A DNA stretch of 32,040 nt from NCBI GenBank assembly GCA_019306185.1, contig JAFDMD010000011.1, forward strand, positions 1-32,040. The letters run 5' to 3'. A model generated the notes under the pieces. That model was given only the letters and a program-made list of their open reading frames with translations, was not told the origin of the DNA and made no database searches. Source of the DNA: Deltaproteobacteria bacterium. GTDB lineage: Bacteria; Desulfobacterota; Desulfobacteria; Desulfobacterales; JAFDMD01. Made by a program: the position numbers and the translations under genes. Positions 10,031 to 17,567 of this stretch are shown in pieces. Position 1 is the first letter of the stretch, and each line of letters opens with the position of its first letter.

Positions 10031-10371
10031 ATGAATGAGGGTATAGTTTTTAAAAAAATTGTAGAAGCGGCAAAAAACGGCAATTATGCTTTGCGTCCGC
10101 ATGCCGTTACCCATATGCTTGCCGAAGGGTTAATATTATTGAAGCAATAATAAATGTAATAATACTTGAGCATTACATTATGGAAAACCGTTGTTTAATT
10201 ACAGAAAAGTTTCGATTGACAAAAAGGGTAAAAGAAACGCTTCATGTAGTTATAGATTATTGGTCGGAATTGAAAAAAATTGATTGGATTGATATTGTAA
10301 CCGCATATATCCCGCGTTATCCTTTTTGGAAAACGCCATATATAAGAGGGAAAAAATATGAAAGAAAATAA
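10031..10371 (+). pseudogene. DUF4258-family protein, frameshifted
   Basis: An ATG at 10031 opens MNEGIVFKKIVEAAKNGNYALRPHAVTHMLAEG and then reaches a stop. From about 10129 another frame continues IIEAIINVIILEHY, and from 10180 MENRCLITEKFRLTKRVKETLHVVIDYWSE...WIDIVTAYIP. Joined, this is a ~113-residue DUF4258 protein: an RxHA-type motif, then a LHVVxxY...xIVTAYxP ending. DUF4258 proteins are often toxin-like partners of YgiT/MqsA-type zinc-finger antitoxins, and such a gene follows directly, overlapping by 14 bp. The frameshift and the neighbour's internal stop indicate a decaying pair. The ORF track shows only the C-terminal 63 residues. Confidence 0.7.
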
Positions 10372-10588
10372 TACTTGTAAAACCTGCCGAGAAGGAAAAT
10401 TGCTGAAACGAGAAGTAATTCAAAGTTTTGAACGGGAAGGGCTTAAAGTTAAAATAGAAGGTATTCCCGCCCTGGTTTGTGAAAAATGTTCTTAAATATA
10501 TTTTCAACCCGGTATAGCGGATAAAATAGCCGCTGCTGCCGATCATTTGGTTTATACTCTCCGAAATAAAACATACAGGAGAATATAG
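10358..10588 (+). pseudogene. YgiT-type zinc-finger antitoxin, interrupted by an in-frame stop
   Basis: This gene is too short for the ORF track. From the ATG at 10358 it reads MKENNTCKTCREGKLLKRE...IPALVCEKCS and stops at 10493-10495 (45 residues). The two CxxC pairs are those of the YgiT/MqsA-type zinc-binding fold. Past the TAA the same frame continues IYFQPGIADKIAAAADHLVYTLRNKTYRRI to the next stop at 10586, the expected C-terminal helix of such antitoxins, so the TAA is a nonsense mutation. The ATG overlaps the 3' end of the DUF4258 gene, the usual pairing. A short further in-frame stretch in another frame (GEYREPLYSAETLNMSC, ~10570-10670) may be another remnant. Confidence 0.7.
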
Positions 10589-10692
10589 AGAGCCGTTATA
10601 TAGCGCCGAAACGTTAAATATGTCCTGTGAAAACGGCGATATTTTATCCCGAAAAAATAGGAATAAATAACGCAAATATAACCGGAACTCGG

Positions 10693-10721
10693 TTGACTAA
10701 ACGGTAAGCCTGTGTTATACG
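10693..10721 (+). promoter_or_regulatory. Probable sigma70 promoter of the atp (F0) cluster
   Basis: TTGACT (10693-10698) and TATACG (10716-10721) with a 17-bp spacer lie 46 bp before the atpZ ATG. This is the only convincing pair between the decayed toxin-antitoxin region and the F0 genes. Confidence 0.45.
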
Positions 10722-10767
10722 CCGGTAGTTTTTATTATTGACCGTTAAGATTATAAGGTCTGTATAT

Positions 10768-10989
10768 ATGAAAAAAGAAACGCTGCAGGCAATGAGGGAA
10801 TTGGCTTATTACAGCAGCCTCGGGTTATCCGTTGCGCTTTCTATTTTTATAGGATTGGGAGTAGGGGTTTATTTTGACAGATACGTTTTTAATACGACTC
10901 CTTTATTAACTTTTATTTTTTTAGGACTTGGAATAGCGGCGGGTTTTAGAAATATATGGCTCGCCATTAAAAAATCTAACAAACAATAG
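10768..10989 (+). CDS. atpZ: AtpZ/AtpI-type F0F1 ATP synthase accessory protein
   Basis: A 73-residue protein with two membrane helices (YYSSLGLSVALSIFIGLGVGVYFDRYV and LLTFIFLGLGIAAGFRNIWLAI). The GxGVGxYxD...F.xLGxxAGxxN pattern is that of the PF09527-type ATPase gene 1 family encoded at the head of many F0 clusters and linked to Mg2+ handling or c-ring assembly. The ATG at 10768 is preferred over the upstream TTG at 10738 because AAGG lies nine bases before it and the family begins near the charged KKETLQ segment. The next gene starts 13 bp later. Confidence 0.85.
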   Translation: MKKETLQAMRELAYYSSLGLSVALSIFIGLGVGVYFDRYVFNTTPLLTFIFLGLGIAAGFRNIWLAIKKSNKQ

Positions 10990-11002
10990 AATATAACTAA
11001 TT

Positions 11003-11389
11003 ATGAATATTTCGGAACGTCTTTTAAAATTTGTTACAAGATCAAACTGGGTTTTGTTTGTTATAGCGGTTATTTTCGGTTTTGCAATTATGCCTTCCGG
11101 CTTTGCGAGAGGCATTCTTTTCGGCGGACTCATTGTAACCGTCAATTTTCATCTGCTTGATAAAACCTTAAAAAAAGCGTTTACTCCTCCTAATATTTCA
11201 AATCATAGCGTCGTATTATTTAAATATTATATACGCTTTACAATAAGCGGTATGATTATTTTTTTTCTTATTTCAAAAAAGTATGTAGACCCGCTGGGTC
11301 TTATTGCCGGTTTATCTATAGTGGCGGCGAGTATAATGCTTGCAGTATTATGCGAGCTTAAAAAAATTATTTTCAAGGAGGCAACGTAA
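11003..11389 (+). CDS. atpI: ATP synthase subunit I (AtpI)
   Basis: A 128-residue, four-helix membrane protein of the ATP-synt_I type (PF03899), thought to help assemble the c-ring or F0. The helix hairpin FVIAVIFGFAIMPSGFARGILFGGLIVTVNFHLLDKTL is typical, with a small residue/Gly-rich turn and an Asn-Phe pair, followed by two more helices at ~67-86 and ~92-116. It ends in EATX with the AAGGAGG of atpB inside its last codons, so translation of the two is probably coupled. Confidence 0.87.
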   Translation: MNISERLLKFVTRSNWVLFVIAVIFGFAIMPSGFARGILFGGLIVTVNFHLLDKTLKKAFTPPNISNHSVVLFKYYIRFTISGMIIFFLISKKYVDPLGLIAGLSIVAASIMLAVLCELKKIIFKEAT

Positions 11390-11390
11390 G

Positions 11391-12080
11391 GTGGAACATC
11401 CATATCTTTTTTTAGTAAAACTGTTTGAATTGTTTGGTCTCGGAGATTTTGCCAGTCAATACCCTCATGTGGTTTATATGTGGGCGGTTATGATTCTTCT
11501 TATAATATTCGGAATAATAGCCACTAGAAGTATTAGCATTATTCCGGGAAAAGCGCAAAATTTGTTTGAAATGCTGGTATCCGGAATAGAAGAGTTTATG
11601 ATCGGCGTAACAGGCGAGGAAGGCAGATGGCTTTTTCCATTAGCGGGAACCGTATTTATTTTTATTTTTACAAGTAATCTTATAGGACTTGTGCCTGGGT
11701 TCTTTCCTCCTACGGCAAGTATTAACACTACGCTTGCATGCGCTTTAACGGTTGTAGTATTTACTCATGTTCTGGGCGTAAAATATCATGGCGTAAAATA
11801 TATCAAACATTTCTTAGGACCGGTCTGGTGGATGGTTCCTATTATTTTTCCGATTGAAATCATAGGACATCTTGCAAGAATTTTATCCCTTACGTTCCGT
11901 CTTTTCGGGAATATGATGGGACATGAGCTTGTATTAGGAATTCTTTTTGGACTTGCGGGTCTGTTTTTCGCTCCTCTGCCAATTATGGCTTTGGGTATTT
12001 TTGTAGCGCTGGTTCAGGCGTTTGTTTTCTTTTTGCTCTCTATTATGTATTTTTCGAGCGCTATGGAGCATGCGCATTAA
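11391..12080 (+). CDS. atpB: F0F1 ATP synthase subunit a
   Basis: The stator subunit that carries the two half-channels through which ions reach and leave the c-ring. About six membrane helices are seen over 229 residues. The essential arginine is in the helix LARILSLTFRLFGNMMGHELVLG, a hallmark of the family; SNLIGLVPG and LVQAFVFFLLSIMYFS are also typical. The GTG at 11391 (MEHPYLFLVK) is chosen because AAGGAGG lies nine bases upstream and MEHP-type starts are usual in related proteins. The ORF track's earlier start at 11340 would overlap atpI and add unrelated residues. Confidence 0.96.
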   Translation: MEHPYLFLVKLFELFGLGDFASQYPHVVYMWAVMILLIIFGIIATRSISIIPGKAQNLFEMLVSGIEEFMIGVTGEEGRWLFPLAGTVFIFIFTSNLIGLVPGFFPPTASINTTLACALTVVVFTHVLGVKYHGVKYIKHFLGPVWWMVPIIFPIEIIGHLARILSLTFRLFGNMMGHELVLGILFGLAGLFFAPLPIMALGIFVALVQAFVFFLLSIMYFSSAMEHAH

Positions 12081-12166
12081 TTTGTTGTTTATAACTCTTT
12101 TATGGGGTTTTACTGGGAATAGGAAGAAGTGATTTTTAATTTTATTTATTTAAGGAGGATTATTTA

Positions 12167-12451
12167 ATGGAAGCAGATGCATTAAAATTTTTTATTGCTT
12201 GCGTAACTGCGGCAGGTTTCGGTATTGCGGTAGCGGCTTTTGGCTGCGGTATTGCTCAGGGAGTGGGTCTTAAAGCGGCAGTTGAAGGCATTGCCAGAAA
12301 TCCGGAATCTTCCGGTAAAGTAACCGTTACTTTGCTTATCGGTCTTGCTATGATCGAGTCTTTGTGTATTTATGCTCTCGTAGTATCATTAATACTCATT
12401 TATGCTCATCCGCAGGCTGCGGCAATCGCCAGTCTTCTCGGCGCTCATTAA
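12167..12451 (+). CDS. atpE: F0F1 ATP synthase subunit c
   Basis: The ion-carrying rotor subunit, a two-helix hairpin of 94 residues. The polar loop RNPE (44-47) contacts the central stalk. The ion-carrying carboxylate is E64 in AMIESLCIY. Residues corresponding to the sodium ligands known from Ilyobacter tartaricus (Gln, Glu, Ser, Tyr) are present as Q31, E64, S65 and Y69, but the water-holding Thr is Leu66; related deltaproteobacterial c subunits share this pattern, so ion specificity is unresolved. AAGGAGG-type ribosome site. No b, delta or F1 genes follow: a terminator lies 32 bp downstream, so the F1 genes must be elsewhere. Confidence 0.97.
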   Translation: MEADALKFFIACVTAAGFGIAVAAFGCGIAQGVGLKAAVEGIARNPESSGKVTVTLLIGLAMIESLCIYALVVSLILIYAHPQAAAIASLLGAH

Positions 12452-12482
12452 TAATAATAAGCCGCTGTAGATAAAACAAAAT

Positions 12483-12520
12483 AATAAGGCGTTTGAAATT
12501 TTTTCAAGCGCCTTATTTAT
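12483..12520. terminator. Bidirectional terminator between atpE and uvrA
   Basis: AATAAGGCGTTTGAAA (12483-12498) pairs with TTTTCAAGCGCCTTATT (12501-12517) with one mismatch, in the gap between two convergent genes. T-rich tracts are present on both sides. Confidence 0.85.
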
Positions 12521-12551
12521 TTGGAATAATATTATTAACGGGCTTTGTTGT

Positions 12552-15374
12552 TTAAGAAGAAATAGGTTTAAATATTTTTTTTAAAAACCGTCCCGTATAA
12601 GAATTGCGATTTTTTGCTATATCTTCGGGAGCGCCGAAAGCCACTACGCTTCCGCCTCCGTCTCCTCCTTCCGGTCCCAGATCGATTATATAATCGGCGG
12701 ATTTTATAACCTCAAGATTATGCTCTATCACTATAATGGTATTGCCGGAATCGGCAAGTCTGTTTAATACTTCCAAAAGTTTTGCAATATCGTCTATATG
12801 AAGCCCTGTAGTGGGCTCGTCTAACATATATACGGTTTTCCCCGTAGATCGTTTGGAAAGCTCTTTGGACAGTTTTATTCTTTGAGCCTCGCCGCCTGAT
12901 AAGGTTGTGGCAGGCTGCCCTATTTTGATGTAACCGAGTCCCACGTCCTGTAATGTTTTTAATTTGGAACGTATATTTGATATGTTTTCAAAAAATATTT
13001 TTGCCTGATTAACGGTCATGTTTAAAACGTCGTCTATGTTTTTTCCTTTGTATCTTATTTCAAGCGTTTCTTGGTTATACCTTTTTCCATGGCATACGTC
13101 GCATGCTACGTAAACGTCGGGCAAGAAGTGCATTTCTATTTTTATTATGCCGTCTCCGCTGCAGGATTCGCATCTGCCTCCTTTTATGTTAAAACTAAAA
13201 CGTCCGGGCTGATATCCGCGTATTCTTGCTTCCGGAGTTTTTGCAAAAAGTTCTCTTATGTATGTGAATAAGCCGGTATATGTTCCTGCATTTGATCGCG
13301 GGGTTCTTCCTATCGGAGATTGGTCTATGTTTATGATTTTGTCCACATATTCTAATCCTTGTATCTCCTGTAGATTAACTCCGGAAGCGGTTTTTTTATT
13401 GCCTAATCCGTTTGATAAAGCTTTATGTAATGTTTGAACAAGGGTGGATTTTCCCGAGCCGGATACTCCGGTAACGGTTATGAAGCTTCCTAACGGCAGG
13501 TTTACGCTGATATTTTTTAAATTATGCGCCGAAGCTTTTATTAAGCAGAGTTTTGCGCCATTTCCTTTACGTCTTTTTTTAGGAATTTTTATCTCTTTTT
13601 TTTTAGAAAGATATAATCCGGTTAAGGACTTTTCATTTTTTATTAAGTCTTGCGGCAATCCTGTAAATACAACTTTGCCACCGTTTATTCCCGCCCCGGG
13701 CCCCATGTCTATTATATAATCTGCGGCAAGCATTGTTTCTTCGTCATGTTCTACTACGAGAACCGTATTGCCCAGATCTCGCATTTTAAAAAGGGTTGAT
13801 AAGAGTCTCTTGTTATCCCGTTGGTGGAGGCCTATGCTCGGCTCGTCTAATACATAAAGAACTCCGGTAAGTTTTGAGCCTATTTGGGTGGCAAGCCTTA
13901 TTCTTTGGCTTTCGCCGCCTGAAAGTGTGGAAGCGGATCGGGATAATGTAAGATAGCCGAGACCCACATTTTTTAAGAAGCCGAGTCTTTCTTTAATTTC
14001 TTTTATTATTTTTTCCGCTATAATTTTTCTTTTACCCTCTAATTGAAGGTTTTCTATAAAATTTATCCCGTTTTTAACGCTTAAACTTGCAAATTGATAT
14101 ATGTTTAATCCGCCCATTTTAACAGCGAGGCTTTGTTTGCTTAATCTTGCTCCCGAGCATTCGAGGCAAGGAGTGATGTTCATAAATTTTTCCATTTCGC
14201 GTCGAGACCAATTAGATGCGGTTTCTTTATAGCGTCTTTGAAGGCTTGGAATGATGCCTTCGTAGGTTTTATGATAGGCGTAAACCCTTGAGCCTTTTTC
14301 GTATTTAAAGGGTATTTTGTCGGAGTTTGAGCCGTAAAGCAGGACATTTTTAAATTTTTCCGGCAAGTCTTTAAAGGGAGTATATATATCGGTTTTATAA
14401 AAGGAGGTTAAAGCGTCCAAAAATTCGACAAAATATACGGAATGTCTTGTTTTCCATAAGTTTACAGCTCCGTCTCTTAAGGATAATGTTTTATCCGGGA
14501 TTATGAGATCGGGGTCGAATTCCCTTGCGGCGCCTAATCCGCCGCATTTTTGGCATGCTCCCTGCGGGGAATTGAATGAAAAGGATGCCGGTTCAAAAGG
14601 TTTATAACTGATTCCGCATTTTAAGCATGCGGCTTTTTCGCTGAAAAGAAGTTCCTCTTTTTCCGGTATTTCTATAATAACGGTTCCGCCGGATTTGGCG
14701 ATTGCAAGTTCTAATGAATCGGCAAGTCTTTTTTTTATTTCTTTTTTTATAATAAGCCTATCTATAACAACCTGTATTTTATGTTTTTTATTTTTATCAA
14801 GCGTAGGGACGTCTTCTATATTGTATATCTCGCCGTTTATTTTAACTCTGGCGAAGCCGTCTTTTTTCAGTCTGGTTAAAAGGGCTTTATGGGTTCCTTT
14901 TTGCCCCTCCGATAAAGGCGCTAAAATTATTATTTTTGTTCCGGTTTCAAGGCTCGTTACGCTTTCTAATATTTGATCGACGCTTTGAGAAGCAATTTTT
15001 TTTCCGCATTTATAACAATGGATTGAGCCGGTTCTGGCATAAAGTAAACGTAGATAATCGTATATTTCCGTAACCGTCCCTACGGTTGATCTGGGATTAT
15101 GGCTTGCCGTTTTTTGTTCTATCGCTATTGACGGGGATAATCCTTCTATAAGATCGACATCGGGTTTATCCGTTTTTCCGAGAAATTGTCTTGCATAAGT
15201 AGAAAGGGATTCAACATACCGTCTTTGTCCTTCGGCATACAGGGTGTCAAATGCAAGAGTAGATTTGCCGGAGCCTGAAAGTCCGGTAATAACCACAAGC
15301 TTTTTTGTGGGAATTTCTATATCTATATTTTTAAGATTATGCTGTCTTGCCCCTTTTACTATGATTTTATCCAT
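12552..15374 (-). CDS. uvrA: Excinuclease ABC subunit UvrA
   Basis: The damage-recognition ATPase of nucleotide excision repair, which loads UvrB. The 940 residues match the family length. Seen in order: Walker A GLSGSGKST, YVESLSTYARQFLG, a first zinc site (CYKCG and CLKCG...CQKCGG), signature LSGGESQRIRLATQIGS with Walker B VLDEPSIGLHQRD, second Walker A GVSGSGKST, a second zinc module (CESCSGDG...CDVCHGKRY), and LSGGEAQRIKLSKEL with MLDEPTTGLH. The ATG at 15374 (MDKIIVKGARQHNLKN) is chosen over the track's TTG at 15419 because GGAG lies five bases before it and homologues begin there. Stands alone on the minus strand. Confidence 0.97.
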   Translation of the reverse strand: MDKIIVKGARQHNLKNIDIEIPTKKLVVITGLSGSGKSTLAFDTLYAEGQRRYVESLSTYARQFLGKTDKPDVDLIEGLSPSIAIEQKTASHNPRSTVGTVTEIYDYLRLLYARTGSIHCYKCGKKIASQSVDQILESVTSLETGTKIIILAPLSEGQKGTHKALLTRLKKDGFARVKINGEIYNIEDVPTLDKNKKHKIQVVIDRLIIKKEIKKRLADSLELAIAKSGGTVIIEIPEKEELLFSEKAACLKCGISYKPFEPASFSFNSPQGACQKCGGLGAAREFDPDLIIPDKTLSLRDGAVNLWKTRHSVYFVEFLDALTSFYKTDIYTPFKDLPEKFKNVLLYGSNSDKIPFKYEKGSRVYAYHKTYEGIIPSLQRRYKETASNWSRREMEKFMNITPCLECSGARLSKQSLAVKMGGLNIYQFASLSVKNGINFIENLQLEGKRKIIAEKIIKEIKERLGFLKNVGLGYLTLSRSASTLSGGESQRIRLATQIGSKLTGVLYVLDEPSIGLHQRDNKRLLSTLFKMRDLGNTVLVVEHDEETMLAADYIIDMGPGAGINGGKVVFTGLPQDLIKNEKSLTGLYLSKKKEIKIPKKRRKGNGAKLCLIKASAHNLKNISVNLPLGSFITVTGVSGSGKSTLVQTLHKALSNGLGNKKTASGVNLQEIQGLEYVDKIINIDQSPIGRTPRSNAGTYTGLFTYIRELFAKTPEARIRGYQPGRFSFNIKGGRCESCSGDGIIKIEMHFLPDVYVACDVCHGKRYNQETLEIRYKGKNIDDVLNMTVNQAKIFFENISNIRSKLKTLQDVGLGYIKIGQPATTLSGGEAQRIKLSKELSKRSTGKTVYMLDEPTTGLHIDDIAKLLEVLNRLADSGNTIIVIEHNLEVIKSADYIIDLGPEGGDGGGSVVAFGAPEDIAKNRNSYTGRFLKKIFKPISS

Positions 15375-15510
15375 TATGCTCCATGTATTTCTACGGTTAA
15401 AATTTTTATCCGCCTTCAACTCTACTTTGTTATAAGTCGAAATGTCATCATTTTTTTAGATGTTGATATTTTTTCCGATTAAACGTTCGTAATAATGAGC
15501 CTTTCTTTTT

Positions 15511-16536
15511 TTATTTTTCAATTACGCCTAAACCGGTTGAATGGCTTTGATAAGCCGCAAGCTTGATCGCTGAAAATAGGCTTTTATAATCTGCTTTTCC
15601 TTTGCCTGCAATATCATAAGCGGTTCCGTGAGCTACGGAGGTTCTTATTATAGGAAGCCCTAATGTTGTGTTTACTCCGTCCTTAAAATGTATCATTTTA
15701 AAGGGAATAAGTCCTTGATCATGATATATTGATATAACGGCGTCATACTCTTTTTTTAAGGCGCGGTAAAAAACGGTATCTCCGGGAATTGGTCCGAAAA
15801 GCCGGTATTGTTTTGATTCGGCAGCCTTTATTCCGGGTATTATTATTTTTTTCTCTTCGTCTCCGAACATGTTATTCTCCCCTGCATGAGGATTTAAAGC
15901 CGCAATCGCAATTTTCGGTTTTTTTATTCCGAATCTTTCAATTAAAGCCTTGCCGGTTATCCGGATTGTTTTTTCTATTTTATTTTTTGTAATTAAAGAG
16001 GGGACGTCTTTTAAAGGAACATGTATTGTAACAAGGGTTGTTTTTAATTTATCTCCGTAAAACATCATTGCATAATTGTTTGTTTCTGTTTTTTCTGCAA
16101 AGATTTCGGTATGCCCGTTATAGTTATATCCTGCAAGATTCATCGCCTCTTTATTTATGGGGCAGGTTGCGACGCCGTCTATTTTTTTTTGCATGGCAAG
16201 TTTTATAGCCTCTATTATATATTTTACCATAGCTTCGGAGGTTTTATTATTAGGTTTTCCATAGATCGTTTTTTCATATGTAAGATCAGACAAATTTATA
16301 ATATCTATGGTTCCGAATTGATATTTGCCGTAAGCGGGGTCTTTTATAGGGTTGATTTTTATGTCGCTTGATAATATTTTTTTTGTTCCCTCGATTATAC
16401 TTGCGTCTCCTATAACGAGCGGACGGCATTCTTTATATATGGATTCTTCTCCGGCGACTTTTAAGATTATTTCGGGTCCTATTCCGGTAGGGTCTCCCAT
16501 TGTAACGGCTATTATAGGAAGGTTTTTTTTATTCAT
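15511..16536 (-). CDS. pdxA: 4-hydroxythreonine-4-phosphate dehydrogenase PdxA
   Basis: An NAD-dependent enzyme of the DXP-dependent vitamin B6 pathway that oxidises 4-phosphohydroxythreonine before ring closure by PdxJ. Typical features: ITMGDPTGIGPEI-like N-terminus (AVTMGDPTGIGPEI), CPINKEAM, NGHTEIFAE with a metal-binding His, IAALNPHAGENNMFGDEE, and YHDQGLIPFKM...TTLGLPIIRTSVAHGTAYDIAGKG. The ATG at 16536 gives 341 residues and places the conserved TMGDP close to the start, as in homologues. A GTG at 16581 is in frame and overlaps the upstream HicB-like gene, so a longer start coupled to it is possible. Neither has a clear ribosome site. Confidence 0.95.
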   Translation of the reverse strand: MNKKNLPIIAVTMGDPTGIGPEIILKVAGEESIYKECRPLVIGDASIIEGTKKILSSDIKINPIKDPAYGKYQFGTIDIINLSDLTYEKTIYGKPNNKTSEAMVKYIIEAIKLAMQKKIDGVATCPINKEAMNLAGYNYNGHTEIFAEKTETNNYAMMFYGDKLKTTLVTIHVPLKDVPSLITKNKIEKTIRITGKALIERFGIKKPKIAIAALNPHAGENNMFGDEEKKIIIPGIKAAESKQYRLFGPIPGDTVFYRALKKEYDAVISIYHDQGLIPFKMIHFKDGVNTTLGLPIIRTSVAHGTAYDIAGKGKADYKSLFSAIKLAAYQSHSTGLGVIEK

Positions 16537-16570
16537 GGTTTTTAAGATTATATTTCCAACCGGCGTTTTA

Positions 16571-16753
16571 TTAATTTGCACAAACTCTCTTTAATTTCCG
16601 AACTTCTTGCAATGTAACCGCAAAAGCATCTTTAATATTAATTTTTAACTTCTCTAATGTCTCTCCTTGACTAAAAACGCCGGGAACTTCTCGAAGCTTA
16701 CCAACATGCCAACCATCATCCATCCAATAATCCAAAGTAAAATTTTTAATCAT
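16571..16753 (-). CDS. HicB-like antitoxin, apparently orphan
   Basis: A 60-residue protein with the HicB-like partial RNase H fold pattern: TLDYWMDDGWHVGKLREVPGVFSQGETLEKLKINIKDAF. It is short for HicB and lacks the C-terminal DNA-binding extension seen in many. GAGGTG lies just before the ATG. HicB normally pairs with a small HicA RNase gene, usually directly adjacent; here the downstream neighbour is pdxA and the 107 bp upstream hold no HicA-like ORF. It may be a remnant of a lost pair or act on a toxin elsewhere. Confidence 0.75.
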   Translation of the reverse strand: MIKNFTLDYWMDDGWHVGKLREVPGVFSQGETLEKLKINIKDAFAVTLQEVRKLKRVCAN

Positions 16754-16860
16754 GTTTCACCTCGTTATTTTAACGATTACGCTAACTTTTTCATTTTTTA
16801 CTTGCTTGCCCTTTAAGCAAATTTTTTGTTTAACATCCGGTTTTTCGAGCGCATTATATT

Positions 16861-17274
16861 CTACGTTAATATAATAAGTCTTTCAATAAACGTCTCTGCC
16901 TTTATTACTTCAACTTTTGGAAATTTTATATCTTTTAATATATTATAATGCCTGTCATTTGTAATCAAAAAATCGGCATTGCCACAAACTGCACAGTCAA
17001 CAAACTTTTGGTCGTCTGCATCTGCAAAAGGAAGCTGAAAATTAAAAGTCGGATTAATAAAAAATATATTTTCGGAAGTTAGAATAAATAACCAAAACTC
17101 TTCTAATAGAGTTTCAGAAAAAACCTTTTGTAAGATTTCTTCATATTCAAGAAGAACAGATGTTGAAATAAGAAGGCTATACTTTTTTAAATATATACCT
17201 TTAATAATCGGATGATAATAACTTTTTGGATTCAAACCCGAAAAAAATATATTTGTATCAACAACGATTTTCAT
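16861..17274 (-). CDS. PIN-domain toxin (putative ribonuclease, COG1569 type)
   Basis: A 137-residue PIN-domain protein, probably a metal-dependent RNase toxin. The acidic catalytic set is visible: IVVDTN (D6), an early acidic pair near E44-E47, FADADDQKFVDCAV (the middle Asp cluster), and FLITNDRH (final Asp). The ending LPKVEVIKAETF is common in the 'putative toxin-antitoxin toxin component, PIN family'. Its ATG overlaps the stop of the preceding gene by four bases (ATGA), the usual toxin-antitoxin coupling. Lies in an accessory insert between pdxA and the rluD-type gene. Confidence 0.85.
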   Translation of the reverse strand: MKIVVDTNIFFSGLNPKSYYHPIIKGIYLKKYSLLISTSVLLEYEEILQKVFSETLLEEFWLFILTSENIFFINPTFNFQLPFADADDQKFVDCAVCGNADFLITNDRHYNILKDIKFPKVEVIKAETFIERLIILT

Positions 17275-17525
17275 TTTTTATTTTCATTTCTAATATCTTC
17301 AACAATGTCAAAAAAATTTTCTTCACTCCATTGATTCTTTTCAAAGGTTTCGGCAACTCCTTTTGATAAATTCTCAAAAGCGACTCGGTTTATCAATTTT
17401 TTTATATCAATAGAATATAAGCCGGTTTTTAACTGATGAACCAATTGGATTGTATTTATTTCATCCTTTTGAAAACCGATTTTTTCAAGTTTTTTGCATA
17501 TTTCAGGAGTAATTGTTTGAAGCAT
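17271..17525 (-). CDS. Unrecognised antitoxin-like partner of the PIN toxin
   Basis: An 84-residue, mainly helical protein placed directly before the PIN gene and overlapping it by ATGA, with a strong AAAGGAG ribosome site. No known antitoxin family (AbrB, RHH, Phd, MerR, UPF0175) is recognised. The N-terminal QTITPEICKKLEKIGFQKDEINTIQLVHQLKTGLY resembles a small helical bundle, and the C-terminal KNQWSEENFFDIVEDIRNENKK is acidic and probably wraps the toxin, as antitoxin tails often do. The role is inferred from position, size and overlap. Confidence 0.7.
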   Translation of the reverse strand: MLQTITPEICKKLEKIGFQKDEINTIQLVHQLKTGLYSIDIKKLINRVAFENLSKGVAETFEKNQWSEENFFDIVEDIRNENKK

Positions 17526-17567
17526 TTTTTTCTCCTTTCTTAATTAAACATAACAAAAACATTTATT

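Noticed and set aside
10250-10675. 141-residue minus-strand ORF
   Set aside because: It lies opposite the DUF4258 and YgiT-type remnants, which have recognisable protein sequence; it looks like a shadow with no known motif.
11340-11391. Upstream atpB start at 11340
   Set aside because: It overlaps atpI by 50 bp and adds unrelated residues; the GTG at 11391 has AAGGAGG at proper spacing.
12167-12451. Claim that this is a sodium-driven ATP synthase
   Set aside because: The Thr of the sodium site is Leu, and related c subunits with the same pattern are not established as sodium-specific.
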